64,000 nt of DNA from Antilocapra americana (GCA_007570785.1 ML660213.1:2608860-2672859), one strand, 5' to 3'; numbered from the stretch's first letter, positions 21,718 through 33,465 are shown. The notes: generated by a model not told the origin, from the letters alone. A program made the numbers and translations.

Positions 21718-24140
21718 AATATTGGACAACTGGATGTGTTCATACATATATGGAGAACATGAATTCTACAAAGGTTTTATTTTTTTTAAACAAGAGGCTA
21801 TAGTGGCTCTTTGGAAAGGGTTTGGTATGGGAGAAGATGAAGCCGATCAAACAAAATAAGATAATATAAATATTTCATTTAGTTGTTATCATCCCTTTTC
21901 ATGATGATGATGAGAAGACATTATTATCATATTTTTTATTCTAACTCATAAAAAATGATCAATCTTCCACATTCGTAATGGGCTAGAGCACACTAATCTT
22001 AGTTTGGCATAAAGCTCATACAAACCACTCAATATTTTCAATATAAATATAATGACTTCTGATTTTAGGAAAAAATAACAATGCTCAAGAAAAACCCATC
22101 ACTGGTTAACTCTAACCTCTTCTACTGGTCATTTCTGTAAGTATGCGCACTTGCAAAAAATAAAATAAACTTTCTGCATATTCATTATGAAGAAGATGGA
22201 TGATAATCAGTAGGAGAGACAGCAAATTTCTTCTTGAGGATTAGGCTCCAATTGGTTGCATTTCAACATCAACCTGGCAATTTTACTATTAAGTCAGCAG
22301 AAGTGAGTCCTCGTACAGTATGCCACTTACTCCCAGAGAACATCAGGCAAAGGGAAGAGAACACGCTAGAATAAATTGTGCATTATTTCTGGCATTAGTT
22401 AAAGGAACAGAGCATTATAAGGGGAAAAAATACAGTACCATTGATTTTTACAGGTGTTTAATACAGATAAGCTGAAAAAAGGGTTTCCATTTTAAGCCCA
22501 GTGATGGCTAAAGATGCATTCAAATATGTTCAAAAGCAATCTAAAGTCTTCTAAAATGGTGTTTAAGCTATTCGAGCAAAACGTAAATAGTTTTTGTCGT
22601 AGTCCTGAGGAAGGTAGAACAAAAAACAGATTCCAAGGAGCTGACTCTGGCACACTGCCGGCCACTGTGAAATCGGGGGGGTCATTAAAACAGAGGTAAT
22701 ACTGTTTATCCGTTACATGGTCACAGGTTATTCAGTGAGAACAGTCACAGACTGTCCTTAGAAAGGTAGGCGGCATAATTATCCTGGAAGTCTCCAAGGT
22801 CCACTCTCAGAAGAGACTGAAAGAAACAATCAAACTGACGACTCATACGTGTTTAAGGGAGTCATTACAGAAAGAAACTAAAGCCAGGAGCTTTATCATA
22901 CCTACCTGTGTTTCAACACATCTCTTTAAATTTCATTTACAAAGGATGGGAACAGATTTGACATACTGAAGCGCTCTGCAGAAACCAAATTATAAAGAAA
23001 AGTTGATGTTGGCAGAATTCCTGCACGATAATGTTTCTGTTTCACTTATTTGAGGCGGGGAGGCACTGGCCTCCAATTTCTGCAGAGCTGTTTGTTCACA
23101 CAGTAGACCACATAACAAACAAAGCAAAAGCGATAGCTGCCTATGCCTGACAACATAACTAGGGCCTTCAGAGATGCTATGAGACAGAGAGAGATGTTTG
23201 CTTCGGGCATTTTTCACTATGTATTACGATTTGTCTTCTCATTAGCAATCAGCTTTTTTCCTTAGAAATACATATAGATAATTCTGGCTCTAATAGAAGT
23301 CCAATTCCAAAAGTTTGGATCTCTTGAACATATTTAAAAATTTTGCTCCCCTCTCCTCCATGACATTGGCTGGATATACTCTTTTTCTTTTCTAACTCCT
23401 TTGATCATATCCTAACTGATGGCAGGGTCAGAGCTCTTGTGAACAAAGAAGAAGGACACGGTTAGCCAACACCTCTCTGGCCAATTGACTGACAAACACA
23501 AATTTAGTGCATCTTTCCCATGCATCTAGCACTGAGGACAGAGTTCATATAAATGAAGACAGAAGAGACTCAGTAGACAAAAATATCCCTCTCACAACAG
23601 GTATTAGAATAATTACAATACGTCATGTTAACTAGGATGAAAGTGCGCTGTTCAGCTGAACAGCTAAGTCTAAGCATTGTGAAGTATGAGCTTCAGGGAA
23701 GCCAAGTGAACTTGGAGAGGTTTATTGTAGTGATGCCCAGTCCCTAACACATCCCGTGAGCTGCGACAGCTGACTCATGTTCTGGAGATGCTAAAGTGGA
23801 AATCCCAGGACTCAGAAGCTGCTATTTGTTAAACACATGATATGATCAGCTGCAAGTCAGAGCACCTAGACAAGTGATCTTGACAAGCCTGGTTAGTGAT
23901 ACTTGGGGACACACACTGGCTCAGCTGTGATCACGCCTCAGAGTTTCCACAGGAAAAATGTCACGAGACTCCTCTGTGTCATCGGTGCTGAGGGACATGT
24001 AAACGCAGCCTTAGTAATATCATGAACTTGGTAGTATTTCGAAATCTAGTTATACTTGCAATATTATAAACCTTTTGTTAAAATAGATGTGGGAACACGA
24101 CAACTCAGAGGACACTGGAATTTATATTATGCAATGCTAT
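21718..24140. other. Largely unique noncoding stretch
   Basis: About 2.4 kb without a recognised interspersed repeat. 22960-23260 is mixed in composition, repeat-free and could be regulatory; a minus frame there (22990-23217) has no domain. A G run at 22675-22681 marks one short G-rich spot. Confidence 0.4.
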
Positions 24141-24148
24141 ACTAAGGC

Positions 24149-24352
24149 TTCCCTGGTGGCTCAGAAAGTAAAGAGTCTGTCTGTAATGCAGGAGGCTTGG
24201 GTTCAATCCCTGGGTCAGGAAGATCCTCTGGAGAAGGGAATGCTACCCACTCTAGTATTCTTGCCTGGAAAATTCCATGGACAGAGGAGCCTGGTGGGCT
24301 ACAGTCAGTAGGATTGCAAAGAGCTGGACACAACTGAGCAACTAACACTAAA
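24149..24352 (+). mobile_element. Bov-tA SINE
   Basis: Complete forward Bov-tA: 'ggcttccctggtggctcaga' to 'caactgagcaactaacacta'. A short duplication 'tatacta' occurs on each side (about 24139 and 24355). Confidence 0.92.
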
Positions 24353-24424
24353 GTTATACTATCAGTTTTAATTCTACATATATGGGGCAGCAGGAATATG
24401 AGTTTCTTTTTACTCCTTACAAAA

Positions 24425-24575
24425 ACAAATTTTTATTCAAGTATAGTTGATTTACAATGCTGTGTTAGTTTCAGGTATACAGAAAAATGATTGTAATACA
24501 TGTATATCTATCTCTACATATCTATATATATATATCTATTTTTTCAAACTCTTTCCTATTACAGATTATAACAAC
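24425..24575 (-). mobile_element. L1 LINE 3' UTR, antisense fragment
   Basis: 'caagtatagttgatttacaa' and 'tgctgtgttagtttcaggta' near 24438 are antisense L1 3' UTR, followed by a TA-rich variable stretch. Confidence 0.75.
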
Positions 24576-24604
24576 CTAAATTGGAAAAGAATTTGAAAAA
24601 GAAT

Positions 24605-24720
24605 ATTATATGTGTGTGTCAGTCACGTCCAACTCTTTTTGACTCCATGGACTATAGCCCACCAGGCTCCTCTGTTCATGGAATTCTCCAGAGAAGAATA
24701 CTGAAGTGGGCTGCCATGCC
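24605..24720 (-). mobile_element. Bov-tA SINE fragment, antisense
   Basis: 'gtcacgtccaactcttttt' through 'gaagtgggctgccatgcccc' is antisense Bov-tA without the head region. Confidence 0.82.
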
Positions 24721-24739
24721 CCCCTCATATACATGCATG

Positions 24740-24780
24740 TATGTGTGTGTGTGTGTGTGTGTGTATGTATATATATATAA
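24740..24780. repeat. TG microsatellite
   Basis: About 12 TG units followed by a short TA run, sitting between Bov-derived sequence and an L1 tail fragment at about 24779-24807. Confidence 0.85.
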
Positions 24781-24807
24781 AACTGAATCACTTTGCTGTA
24801 CATATAT

Positions 24808-25002
24808 GAAAGAAAGTGAAAGTCGCTCAGTCGTGTCTGACTCTTTGCAACCCCATGGACTCAAAGTCCAGGGAATTCTCCAGGCCAGAATACTGGAGTG
24901 GGTAGCCTTTCCATTCTCCAGCTGATCTTCCCAACCCAGGAATCGAACCAGGGTCTCCTGCATTGCAGGCGGATTCTTTACCAACTGAGCTATGAGGGAA
25001 GC
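24808..25002 (-). mobile_element. Bov-tA SINE nested in L1 tail
   Basis: Complete antisense Bov-tA ('gtcgctcagtcgtgtctgac' to 'accaactgagctatgaggga'). L1 3' tail clauses flank it ('aactgaatcactttgctgta' before, 'aatcattttgctgtacacct' after the TA array). Confidence 0.9.
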
Positions 25003-25120
25003 ATATATATACACATATATATATGCTTATATATGTATATGTATACATATATAAGTATATATGTATACATATATACTTATATATATACATATATAAGTAT
25101 ATATGTATACATATATATAA
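25003..25120. repeat. TA-rich self-complementary array with a 42-bp duplication
   Basis: Alternating TA/TG/CA sequence. A 32-base unit at 25044-25075 recurs identically at 25086-25117, 42 bases later. Segments between them are inverse complements, so hairpin or cruciform structures are possible. It probably grew within the L1 3' UTR TA tract. Confidence 0.8.
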
Positions 25121-25200
25121 CTTAATCATTTTGCTGTACACCTGAAACTAACATAACATTGTTAATCAACTATACAGGGACGTAAAGCAAAATTAAAACA
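25121..25200 (+). mobile_element. L1 LINE 3' tail
   Basis: 'cattttgctgtacacctgaa' then 'taacataacattgttaatca' and an A-rich end are the L1 3' terminus, continuing the element interrupted by the SINE at 24808. Confidence 0.8.
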
Positions 25201-25364
25201 AAGAAATCACCTAAGTGGTAAGAAAAATAAATAAATAAATGTCATCCAATTTTAACTCACAAAGTAAACAATAATTAAAAACCAAAAGAAGACATTGAAT
25301 GTTACTTTGAAACCAGAAAATCAAGGTCAAAATCTTTGCTTGACCAACATTTAGTAACACTTGA

Positions 25365-25525
25365 TAGAGTACTTAAGTTCCTAGGCACCTTGTCTGTAAG
25401 ATGGGGAAACAGGAAGGCTTGCACCTCTCAGGGATGTCACAGTGAAGCTCACACAGGTGGATATGCACGAAACTGCCCATCGACGCTGAAGCACTCTACA
25501 TAAATCGTTGTTATTGCTATTCACC
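25365..25525 (+). mobile_element. MIR SINE
   Basis: 'gtctgtaagatggggaaaca' then 'gctcacacaggtgga' and 'gctgaagcactctacataaa' follow the MIR order on the plus strand. Diverged. Confidence 0.6.
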
Positions 25526-26867
25526 TGGGTTTATACCAGGACATCCTGCTTGCACAGGATGAAAATCACTCATTGAACATGCTCACTCCCTGGGGAGAGG
25601 ATTCTTACCACTCTTGTGAATTTGAGGAATAATGTCTGAATTGCATTAACTGGTGTTTATTAATGTATTATGAACCTCTGCCGTGGCATCTGATTCACAA
25701 TAAAAAGATTAAGCAGACTAATTTGTCATTTATTTTCCAATGCTTGCTTTCCTGCCCGAAGCACCACTAATATCCCAGGAGCTCATCAACCCAATTATTT
25801 CCCATTTTGCATTACTTGCTGAAAATAGTGCTAATGTGCCCAAAAGGCTTTACTTCTTGGTGTTAGAAAAAAAGAAAAAAAAAAAAACCCAAAAAACACC
25901 GCTCCTAAAAAACAAAACAAAACAAAACTGCTCCTGCTCTAGCCATCTCAATACTGTTGTCATTGGGTGAACAGAAACACCCCAGAACCACTGGGCTATA
26001 GCTAGTAATCAAACCAAGTTAGCAGCCTTACTGCACTGTGGATGCGAGCCACGGCCCAGTGCTTATTGAGTATTTATTTTTGGGTGGAAGGGAATTCCAT
26101 CTGTGGAATGAAATTCACAAGCTAGAGGGAGCTGAATTATACTCTGCCTATACATTAATACACGAACCATTTTGTTTGCTTGCTGGGGGAATTGGATGTC
26201 AAAAGCACTCAAATAACTGGTGAAATCAACTTTTTTTTTCCTTCTCAAAATGTTCATAATCAGTTATTTAGACAACTTCAAATATTAATTTGCAAAACTA
26301 ATTTGTGAATGTAGATACAACTCATTATTAATAGAAGCATAAAGATTTCTCGTCTATTTCTTTAATCCAGCCTTATAAATGGTTTTTAACCTTAACATAT
26401 AATAGTTCTGGCTACTTTCTTCAGTCTGTTTCACTTTGAAAATGTGCTTTTTGCTTTATCCCAGGAGTTTCTGTATCGCTTAAGGCAAAATACTCCAGCG
26501 TACGTTCACAGCTATGAACTGTAAACATTTTTCTACCTGATTCTGCCCAAGGCTCAGAGCCAGTTTAAAATGTCTGTGGATAGTTTCAGAAGCCTATAAG
26601 ACTCCACAGAGTCATGAAAAATGATTATTTTTTTAAAACTTGCCAATTTTCCCAGCAATGTAAAATTTATATTTTTTAAATCCGATCATTTTAGCTGTGG
26701 GGAGCCACTGAAAACACAGTGTTTTTTTTTTCTCACAAATACGTTCAGCTTCAAGGATGAGATGCTGTAGATTAAATTAATCTCTATGAGGTTATTTCTT
26801 ACCATTATTTTCTTAAATCCTTCCCTCAATTTAAATCAAGAACAGGAATGCTATGGGCTTGATATAG
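25526..26867. promoter_or_regulatory. Candidate conserved noncoding block
   Basis: About 1.3 kb without interspersed repeats, with an A-rich run near 25867-25925. 25640-25850 and 26040-26235 are mixed in composition and carry TAAT/ATTA cores (for example 'gactaatttgtcatttattt' near 25717). Frames at 25740-25970 and 26038-26257 have no domain. Conservation is inferred only. Confidence 0.35.
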
Positions 26868-27015
26868 GGAAGAAGCACAGATTAGTGGTTAGCATAATAG
26901 CCAGAAAGCCAGGAAACGTGAATTCTATTCTTGGCCAAGTGGTCTTAGGTGAGCTCATGATTTACAGCCTCAGTTTCTCCATCTATAAACAGAAAGTGTT
27001 GCACTTTACCACAAA
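26868..27015 (+). mobile_element. MIR SINE
   Basis: 'agattagtggttagcataat', 'gaattctattcttggccaag' and 'cctcagtttctccatctata' follow the MIR 5'-to-centre order on the plus strand. Confidence 0.68.
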
Positions 27016-27019
27016 GGAG

Positions 27020-27106
27020 GGCTAAGCACTTTAAAAGGATTATTTTCTTTCATCCTTTGATGTAGATAACATCATTATCCTAACTTTACAGAATAGGTAA
27101 CTGAAG
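27020..27106 (-). mobile_element. MIR SINE, antisense, left part
   Basis: 'gggctaagcactttaaaagg' then 'ctaactttacagaataggta' is antisense MIR, interrupted by a Bov-tA and resuming at 27305. Confidence 0.68.
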
Positions 27107-27304
27107 TGTGTAGGCGTACTAAGTCCCTTCAGTCATATCTGACTCTTTGCAACCCCATGGACTGTAGCCCACCAGGCTTCTCTGTCTGGAGTGGGTTGCC
27201 ATGCCCTCCTCCAGGGGGACTTCCTGACCCAGTGATCGAATCCCTGTCTCTTACGTCTCCTGCATTGGTAGGCGGGTATTTTACCACTAGTGCTGCTGGG
27301 AAGC
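27107..27304 (-). mobile_element. Bov-tA SINE nested in MIR
   Basis: Antisense Bov-tA ('atatctgactctttgcaacc' to 'tattttaccactagtgctgc'). An 8-bp duplication with one mismatch (aactgaag 27099-27106, aaccgagg 27305-27312) marks insertion into the MIR. Confidence 0.88.
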
Positions 27305-27395
27305 AACCGAGGCACGGAGATGTTAAGGAACTGGCCCGAGGTCACACAGCTGGGAGCTGGGAGTCAACTGCAAAGGCTGAGCTCTAACCCCGACG
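27305..27395 (-). mobile_element. MIR SINE, antisense, right part
   Basis: 'gaggcacggagatgttaagg' and 'ccgaggtcacacagctggga' continue the antisense MIR core. Confidence 0.75.
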
Positions 27396-28260
27396 CCCCA
27401 CCGTCTCTACATCCTTGGCCTCAAGGAAGGGAATAGACCGTGGATCCAGTCCAGAAAGCTGTCAGAATAGGGGCGCAGACTGTCCCTGTCCTCTTGGGCC
27501 TCTGTCGATTTTCTCCCAAATAAACATGCTCTGGGCCACTCCTGCCACCTGCCTTGGGGGGAGGACCACCCAGGCTCGGGCCTCCCTGGCAGTGTTGCCC
27601 CTGGCAGCCCCCACTCACGGCAGTTGCCACACAGCAGAGCTTCATCTGCCAACCGAACCCGAGCGAGACCTCTGGGCACGGTCAAGCGCAGCTGGCGGAG
27701 GGAGGCTCAGATTTCCGATGAACTGAAGCACAATGGAGCAGCACCGGCGCATGACCGTTACGAAAGCACATGCTGGCTGCTCGCTTTTCGAGCAGAAGTG
27801 CGTGAACTATTTAAAACTTCTCCTTCCTCTCACCACTCCCCCAGCCCCTGCTTCCCTCCCACCACCACCCCCAGCTCTTTCGTGCCTTCCTACGGGTAAA
27901 GATCAGCCAGGGGACCATTGGCCAGATGTTATCTGGTGTCACTAGCTTCTTTGCAAAGCAAGGCCCAAACACAACACAGAAACTGGCTTTCCCTGCACTG
28001 CTGCTGACAGCATGGATCCCAAATGGCACACTTGCGGAGCGGACGGGGGCAACAATGAGGTTCCTCTCTTTGAAGCTGGCGTGGGCAGGCACAGCCAACT
28101 TGACCTTGACTTCCACAGAGGCTAATGAAATGCCCCTTTCACTACTAGGATTCATTGTCCATATCAGAGCAAACTTGCCAGAAACAGAGCAAAGGTTTAA
28201 AGGTCTCACCATATCACATCTTTGGGGTGCTGTAGGAAATATGGTTTTAAAATACCCCGT
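27396..28260. other. Repeat-free, CpG-containing block open on both strands
   Basis: No interspersed repeat is recognised. 27520-27790 contains more CpGs than most of the window. A 117-codon plus frame (27926-28279) and a 133-codon minus frame (27811-28212) overlap for nearly 290 bases. Neither has a recognised domain, and both cannot plausibly be genes; the likeliest reading is conserved noncoding DNA or a decayed exon. Confidence 0.35.
27838..27860 (-). other. Putative G-quadruplex motif
   Basis: Four C runs of three to five bases with spacers of two, five and one bases satisfy the quadruplex rule for the minus strand. Confidence 0.5.
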
Positions 28261-30545
28261 GTTAGTGGGTGTCCATTAGGAACTGTGGTCATTTAACATC
28301 TATCATAATTCTGAGTTCAAAAGAAGCTGTTGATCTTCATATTTCATGACTCTGATGAATCAGTGAATAGTAAAATGATGCTTTTTTTATTTAAGCCCAA
28401 AATAAGGAATGTTACAGTAAAAGAACCAAACTTATGGAAAAGTCCTGCTTCTTTAATGTGTCTGGAATAAGGTTGCAAATGGTATATACTTAACTTCTCC
28501 GAAATTCAAGGGTGTTTACATGCAATTGCTAGATTAGTATTTGCGCATTTAAAAGAACTAAACTGGCTTAAGAGAAGCCTGGTATTTACTAAAATCTAAC
28601 TGGAGGGAACAGGAAAAAAAAAATAAAAGGAATCATACATATGACTTTTAAGATGTCTTAAAAGCTTCTCCTTATAGAGAGGTCTTTCAAAGACAGCAAA
28701 CACTGAAGATGTGCCAATGAAGAAAGAAAATCTTTCCAAGTAAGTCATTTAAACAATGTGGAGCTTATATCAAGGCTTCCTTATCTTATTTGTGGTTCAG
28801 AGAAAACATTTTGCGATCTTTTTATATTCAGATCATCTCTTCACAAAATGTTGCTTTCTTTGGTTCAAAAAATCAAGGCTAAGCTTAAACAATTTTGCAG
28901 TAAAGTATCACATAGTGCACGCTGTTAATATTAAGGAAAATAAACAAAACAACAGGCGCTTAGTGACTCAATACAGAATAGACTATTTTACAAGAGGAAA
29001 TACTTTGGGAAAACTTGCACACATCAAATAATGTCTGGAAGTTATGAAATACTCTGGGAAACAAACTTTTCTTCCTATAAATATTGAAAAAGAACAGCTA
29101 CAAGATGCAAATGAACTACTGAACTCAATTCTTGGTCTTTAAAATGTATTTCAATAGAAGAGCCAGTGTACCATCTCAGTATGAAAAAAAGATGCACAGT
29201 AATAGCATTCTGAAAAATGAATTAAGAACACATTGTTATCAACTCCAGCAAAAATAATAAAGGTAGAAAAGATTAAGAGGCAAGCATATCTTTCAGAATT
29301 GTAAAATGGGTTTATAGGTCTTCTAATAACAACTTTTACTCAAACCTTACATAAATAGGCTTAGATGATACAAATATTATGTGGGCTGTGTGGACACTCC
29401 CAGCTTCCTAATCATGTTTAGGGATTACTTGATAGAACAGAGACATTTCATTCCTATTGGGCTGAGGGATTACTGCAAAGAAACATCTAATATTCCATTT
29501 TTTAATTTCATGCATTTTTTATTTACCTTTAATGATGCTGTATATATTCATCATCCTGAAATATTAAAACAGTATGAAAAAAGTAATAAATTGGTGGAAA
29601 ATTTAGGGAATAGGAATGCAACAGCACGCAAATCATACACTATCAAGTGCTTGATACACATTTAAAATTACTGCCGACTACGGCAAAGCCAAATTCCTAG
29701 CAGATTTCTGAAGCACAAAGTCACAATAAGAAGATCAGCAGAACAGACTGAAATAATAGAATATTCATCCCTCTAATCCATATGCAATTCTTTAGGGCTT
29801 TTTTTTTTTTTAACAATGCATATGAGGTCTGACTGTATTCAGGATTTAAATAAGTTGTCTCTCTCCTTCCTGCTCCTCTCTGTTTTTATATAAAAAAACA
29901 TATATATAGTTATCATTTCTGCATTGCTGCACCATGGAAGACAAGGTTAGCACATTTCCTCACACCTCAAATGAAACAATAGCATCTTTAAACAACAAAA
30001 GTGTGAAAAGAAATACAATGTATTCATCCCACCAAAACCGCCTGAACCAGATTTTTGGGAAGAAGGAAAGTTGACATCACTCATAGGGGAAATGAAGTGA
30101 TGTTCTCTGGTCACTTACTTGCCAATTAATGAGTTGATATAATATTGCATTTAAATATCAACCAGGAAAGCAAAAAGCTGGCATTTCATCTCTGCTTTAT
30201 TCACCTTCCCCTGCAGACAGATGAGACTGTCTGTTGGGTATTAAGAAATGTTGTAATGAAGAATAGAAAATGACAGAGGAAGAAGCGAGCATCACCAAGT
30301 TTGGGATGAACTTTTCCACGTGAGCGCTTGGAAGTCTCGGAAAGTGGAAGGACACACTGGACATCAGATGACCAGCTGTCAGTTCAACTGTCAGGCAGCT
30401 GGTGGTCGCATTGTCATCCTCACAGCCCATGTTCTAATTGCCCCGTGTTAACAGAAATTGCCTTCCGGCAAGAAAGTGTTTTTAAATTACCTTCTTTGGG
30501 TTTCTTTGTATATATTGCTTTCTTTAAGGAGAATTTATTGTCTTG
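28261..30545. other. Long unique AT-rich noncoding stretch
   Basis: 2.3 kb with no recognised interspersed repeat. Frames at 28756-29031 and 29381-29665 (plus) and 30197-30430 (minus) carry no domain. T run near 29800. Confidence 0.42.
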
Positions 30546-30555
30546 TGCCTGCATG

Positions 30556-30764
30556 CCTGCTTAGTCACCCAGTCCCCTCCTACTCTTTGCGACCCCCTGG
30601 ACTGTAGCCCGCCAGGCTCCTGTATCCATGTGATTTCTCAGGCAAGAATACTAGAGTGGGTTGCCATTTCCTTCTCCTAGGGATCTTCTTGACCTAGGGA
30701 TCTGACCCATGTGTTCTGTGTCTCTGGCATTGCAGGTAGATTCTTTACCCACTGAGCCACTGGA
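30556..30764 (-). mobile_element. Bov-tA SINE
   Basis: Antisense Bov-tA: 'tactctttgcgaccccctgg' near 30580 through 'tctttacccactgagccact'. Confidence 0.9.
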
Positions 30765-30853
30765 GAAATACTGCCTTGTAACAGGAGGAAAACCAATGTA
30801 ACAGAAACTACCAAATATGCTATCTATTTTTTTAAAATCTTGAACATCTCTCA

Positions 30854-31158
30854 AACCAGTCAAACCTAAAGGAAATCAATCCTGAATATTTCTTGGAAGG
30901 ATTGATGCTGAAACTGAAGCTCCAATACTTTGGTCACCTGACACAAAGAGTTGACTCATTGGGAAAGACCCTGACGCTGGGAAAGATTGAGGGCAAGAGG
31001 AGAAGGGGGTGACAGAGGATGAGATGGTTGGATGGCATCACTGACTCAATGGACGTGAGTTTGAGCAAGCTCCAGGAGACAGGGAAAGACAGGGAAGCCT
31101 GGTGTGCTGCAGTCCATGGGGTGGAAAAGAGTCAGACACGACTTAGCAACTGAACCAC
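30854..31158 (+). mobile_element. BovB LINE 3' end
   Basis: Sense BovB 3' sequence ('aacctaaaggaaatcaatcc' to 'gacacgacttagcaactgaa'). A perfect 11-bp duplication (aacatctctca) occurs at 30843-30853 and 31159-31169. Confidence 0.93.
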
Positions 31159-31189
31159 AACATCTCTCATTCTCAATATCTCTCCTTCT

Positions 31190-31448
31190 TTATGAGGCTT
31201 TCTTGCATTCACCCAACACTCCTAGTCTGTCCTTCACACTAATGTTGCTAGTGAATGTCTTATAGCCTAAATCACATTCTGCCTTGTGGTATGGTCCTCT
31301 GCCTTCTAAGCACACCTTTTGAAGGATTAAGTCCTTTCAGGGCAAAGGCTGGGTCTTATTCCCCAATATCTTCTCTCTTGTAGTACTGATCACAGCTCCT
31401 TGTACCTAGTGGATATTTAGTAATTTCTCATTGTTACTGACTGAACTA
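31190..31448 (+). mobile_element. L2 LINE 3' end
   Basis: 'tcagggcaaaggctgggtct' and 'ctccttgtacctagtggata' then 'gttactgactgaac' match the L2 3' end on the plus strand. Confidence 0.65.
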
Positions 31449-32120
31449 AAATTAGCTTTATTAATTGTCTTCATTTGTGTGATACTCTGTTTTTCAGCTC
31501 ACTACTCCAATTAGACAATTCTACCAGTCATCAATGAGGTTAATGACATTAAACACCTTTCAGAAAATGAATTGGAGAGGCTCTGCATGTCCTGCCATCT
31601 CAACCATGCCCCTAACAGAAAAGAGGGTGTACAGCTCTGTAGAATGATGAAAGCATTTACAGAAAGTGGAGCTGAGACAAACAATGCAGTGTTGGAAATA
31701 AAAGTTTCCCATTCATATCAAGCAACAGAAAAATGTATAGGAAATGAAGAGGGTATGTGGCCGAGAGAAGGAAAGAGTTCTTTGCCCTAGTTAGAGAAAA
31801 ATAGGAACTTCCTCAGGGAAAGATAGGCTACCACACCCAAACTTAATACACATTAAAGCAAAGCTTGCTGAAAATTTCAGTGGGCAGGGCAGCCTTAAGG
31901 AACTTCTCACGTTCCCGATTACAGCTCGCAGAATCCTTTGCTAAGACCTCTTTGCATTTGCCTGGCTGTGATACGTCTCAATTCCTCTCCAACCCTCACA
32001 GTGCATTCCAGAGTCAAGGAAAGCTGAGAATCCATCCAATTTTAATCCAATTCCTTCTTGAAGATTTTAAGCTTATTCCTTCATTCTGCTTTAAAGACAT
32101 TAAGACACTCAAAAATGAAA
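31449..32120. other. Unique noncoding stretch
   Basis: About 670 bases; frames at 31572-31790 and 31865-32140 have no domain and the second runs into a BovB fragment. Nothing else recognised. Confidence 0.4.
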
Positions 32121-32190
32121 GACTGGGAAGCCTGGCATGATGCAGCCCATGGGGTCTCAAAGAGCTGGACATGACTCAGAGACTGAGCAA
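32121..32190 (+). mobile_element. BovB 3' terminal fragment
   Basis: 'gggaagcctggcatgatgca' and 'cagcccatggggtctcaaag' then 'gagctggacatgactcagag' are the final about 70 bases of BovB/Bov-tA. 'aagacact' occurs nearby on both sides (32102 and 32195), a possible duplication. Confidence 0.75.
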
Positions 32191-32202
32191 GAACAAGACA
32201 CT

Positions 32203-33325
32203 AGAGGGGAGAAAAATATTCAGAATACAGCATGATGAATGGCAAGAGGAAAAGAGGGGAGAACCACTTATTAGAACTGATATAAACTGTAGGAAAAAAT
32301 CAAACCTCATGTCTTTGTATACCCTCTCTGTCTTATGTCAGAACGAACTGCCTTGGGTCCTAATTATGACAGGATGATCCTATCTACAACCTGATATCAT
32401 CTTTTTTTCAGCTCAAGTTCTCATGCCACTAAGCCTCTCGACTCCAGGCAATCACTCAAGAATTCAGAAGTGTTCTCAAGTTCTTGTGTGAACCAAGATG
32501 TGTCAACTCTGAGCAGGTGGTTCAGCTGCTCTGAGATTCTTCGCTGAGTACATCCAGCACGCGGCTTAAGCCTCTTGCAAACAATGCATGCATTGCTTGC
32601 AATTAGCCACCCAGATCTGCTGGGGTCAGTAAACTCCCTGATATTTATAACTGATGACAACAGGTCAAGGTGTCACATATGATGTGGCAGAGAGAGTGGT
32701 AAGGTGGTTCCTCTTAAATTCTATACCAAATGCCAACTCCATTCACAAAAGCTTCTCTTCCTATAGAAGGACTCCTCCCCTTATCTACTCAGGTCTCTCT
32801 GGTTTCATGAATTTTGCTTTCCCTTCCTTCATGGATTGCTAATATTTGATCAGTTCTTTTATATATATATATTTCTAAAATACAAATAAACTACGTTACA
32901 AACTTTCTAGAGAGTCTGACTTGATTTTACAGATACTGTTTTATATGTGTTAATTCTTATAGAAGTCTGAAGTAACAGGGATGTCCCAAGGTTAAGCCAA
33001 CTGTCACAGATACTTGGAAAACAGAGCCATTGGTAATGACTGCTATCATCACTCTTACATTGTCTGCTCCCTCCTCCCAGGACAGATGTGTGCTTACTTA
33101 AATGAGTAAATACAGATTTCCCTGCTTCCAGCCCATATTGTCTTTTCTGGAAGTTGCTATTTAGTAGGAGTTTCAATTTGCTGGAAAACGTTCCGGGTTT
33201 TACCCATTCAACTAAACCATTTTAAACTGTTGGTTTTTGTGGGGTTAATGATGGCCATATCATCCATATAATTTCCATATCATTCAACCTTATTTGTTGC
33301 CAAATTTCCATATCATTCAACCTTA
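32203..33325. other. Unique noncoding stretch
   Basis: About 1.1 kb without a recognised repeat apart from a TA run near 32862. Short frames on both strands (32421-32842, 32907-33176) have no domain. Near 33255-33330, two similar 'catatcattcaaccttat' clauses form a short direct repeat about 40 bases apart. Confidence 0.4.
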
Positions 33326-33329
33326 TATG

Positions 33330-33465
33330 TTGCCTCATCTGAGTCCCACAATGAAATTTTGTGGCAGATACTACGATTTCCATTTTACTATTATCATATA
33401 GTGTCACATGACTACTTGCTTATAAAAGCTGGGCTCTAACACTGAGTTTGTATGGACTCGAAGCT
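33330..33465 (-). mobile_element. MIR SINE, antisense
   Basis: 'gcctcatctgagtcccacaa', 'gatttccattttactattat' and 'aaagctgggctctaacactg' follow antisense MIR order. Another short MIR-like remnant may lie at 33729-33780 beyond the Bov-tA. Confidence 0.5.

Noticed and set aside
25003..25120. Possible CRISPR-like direct repeats
   Set aside because: Only two copies, TA-rich, in mammalian DNA within an L1 tail; a simple-sequence duplication.
27407..27726. Opposite-strand frames of 92-103 codons
   Set aside because: Higher GC content leaves both strands open; no domain on either.
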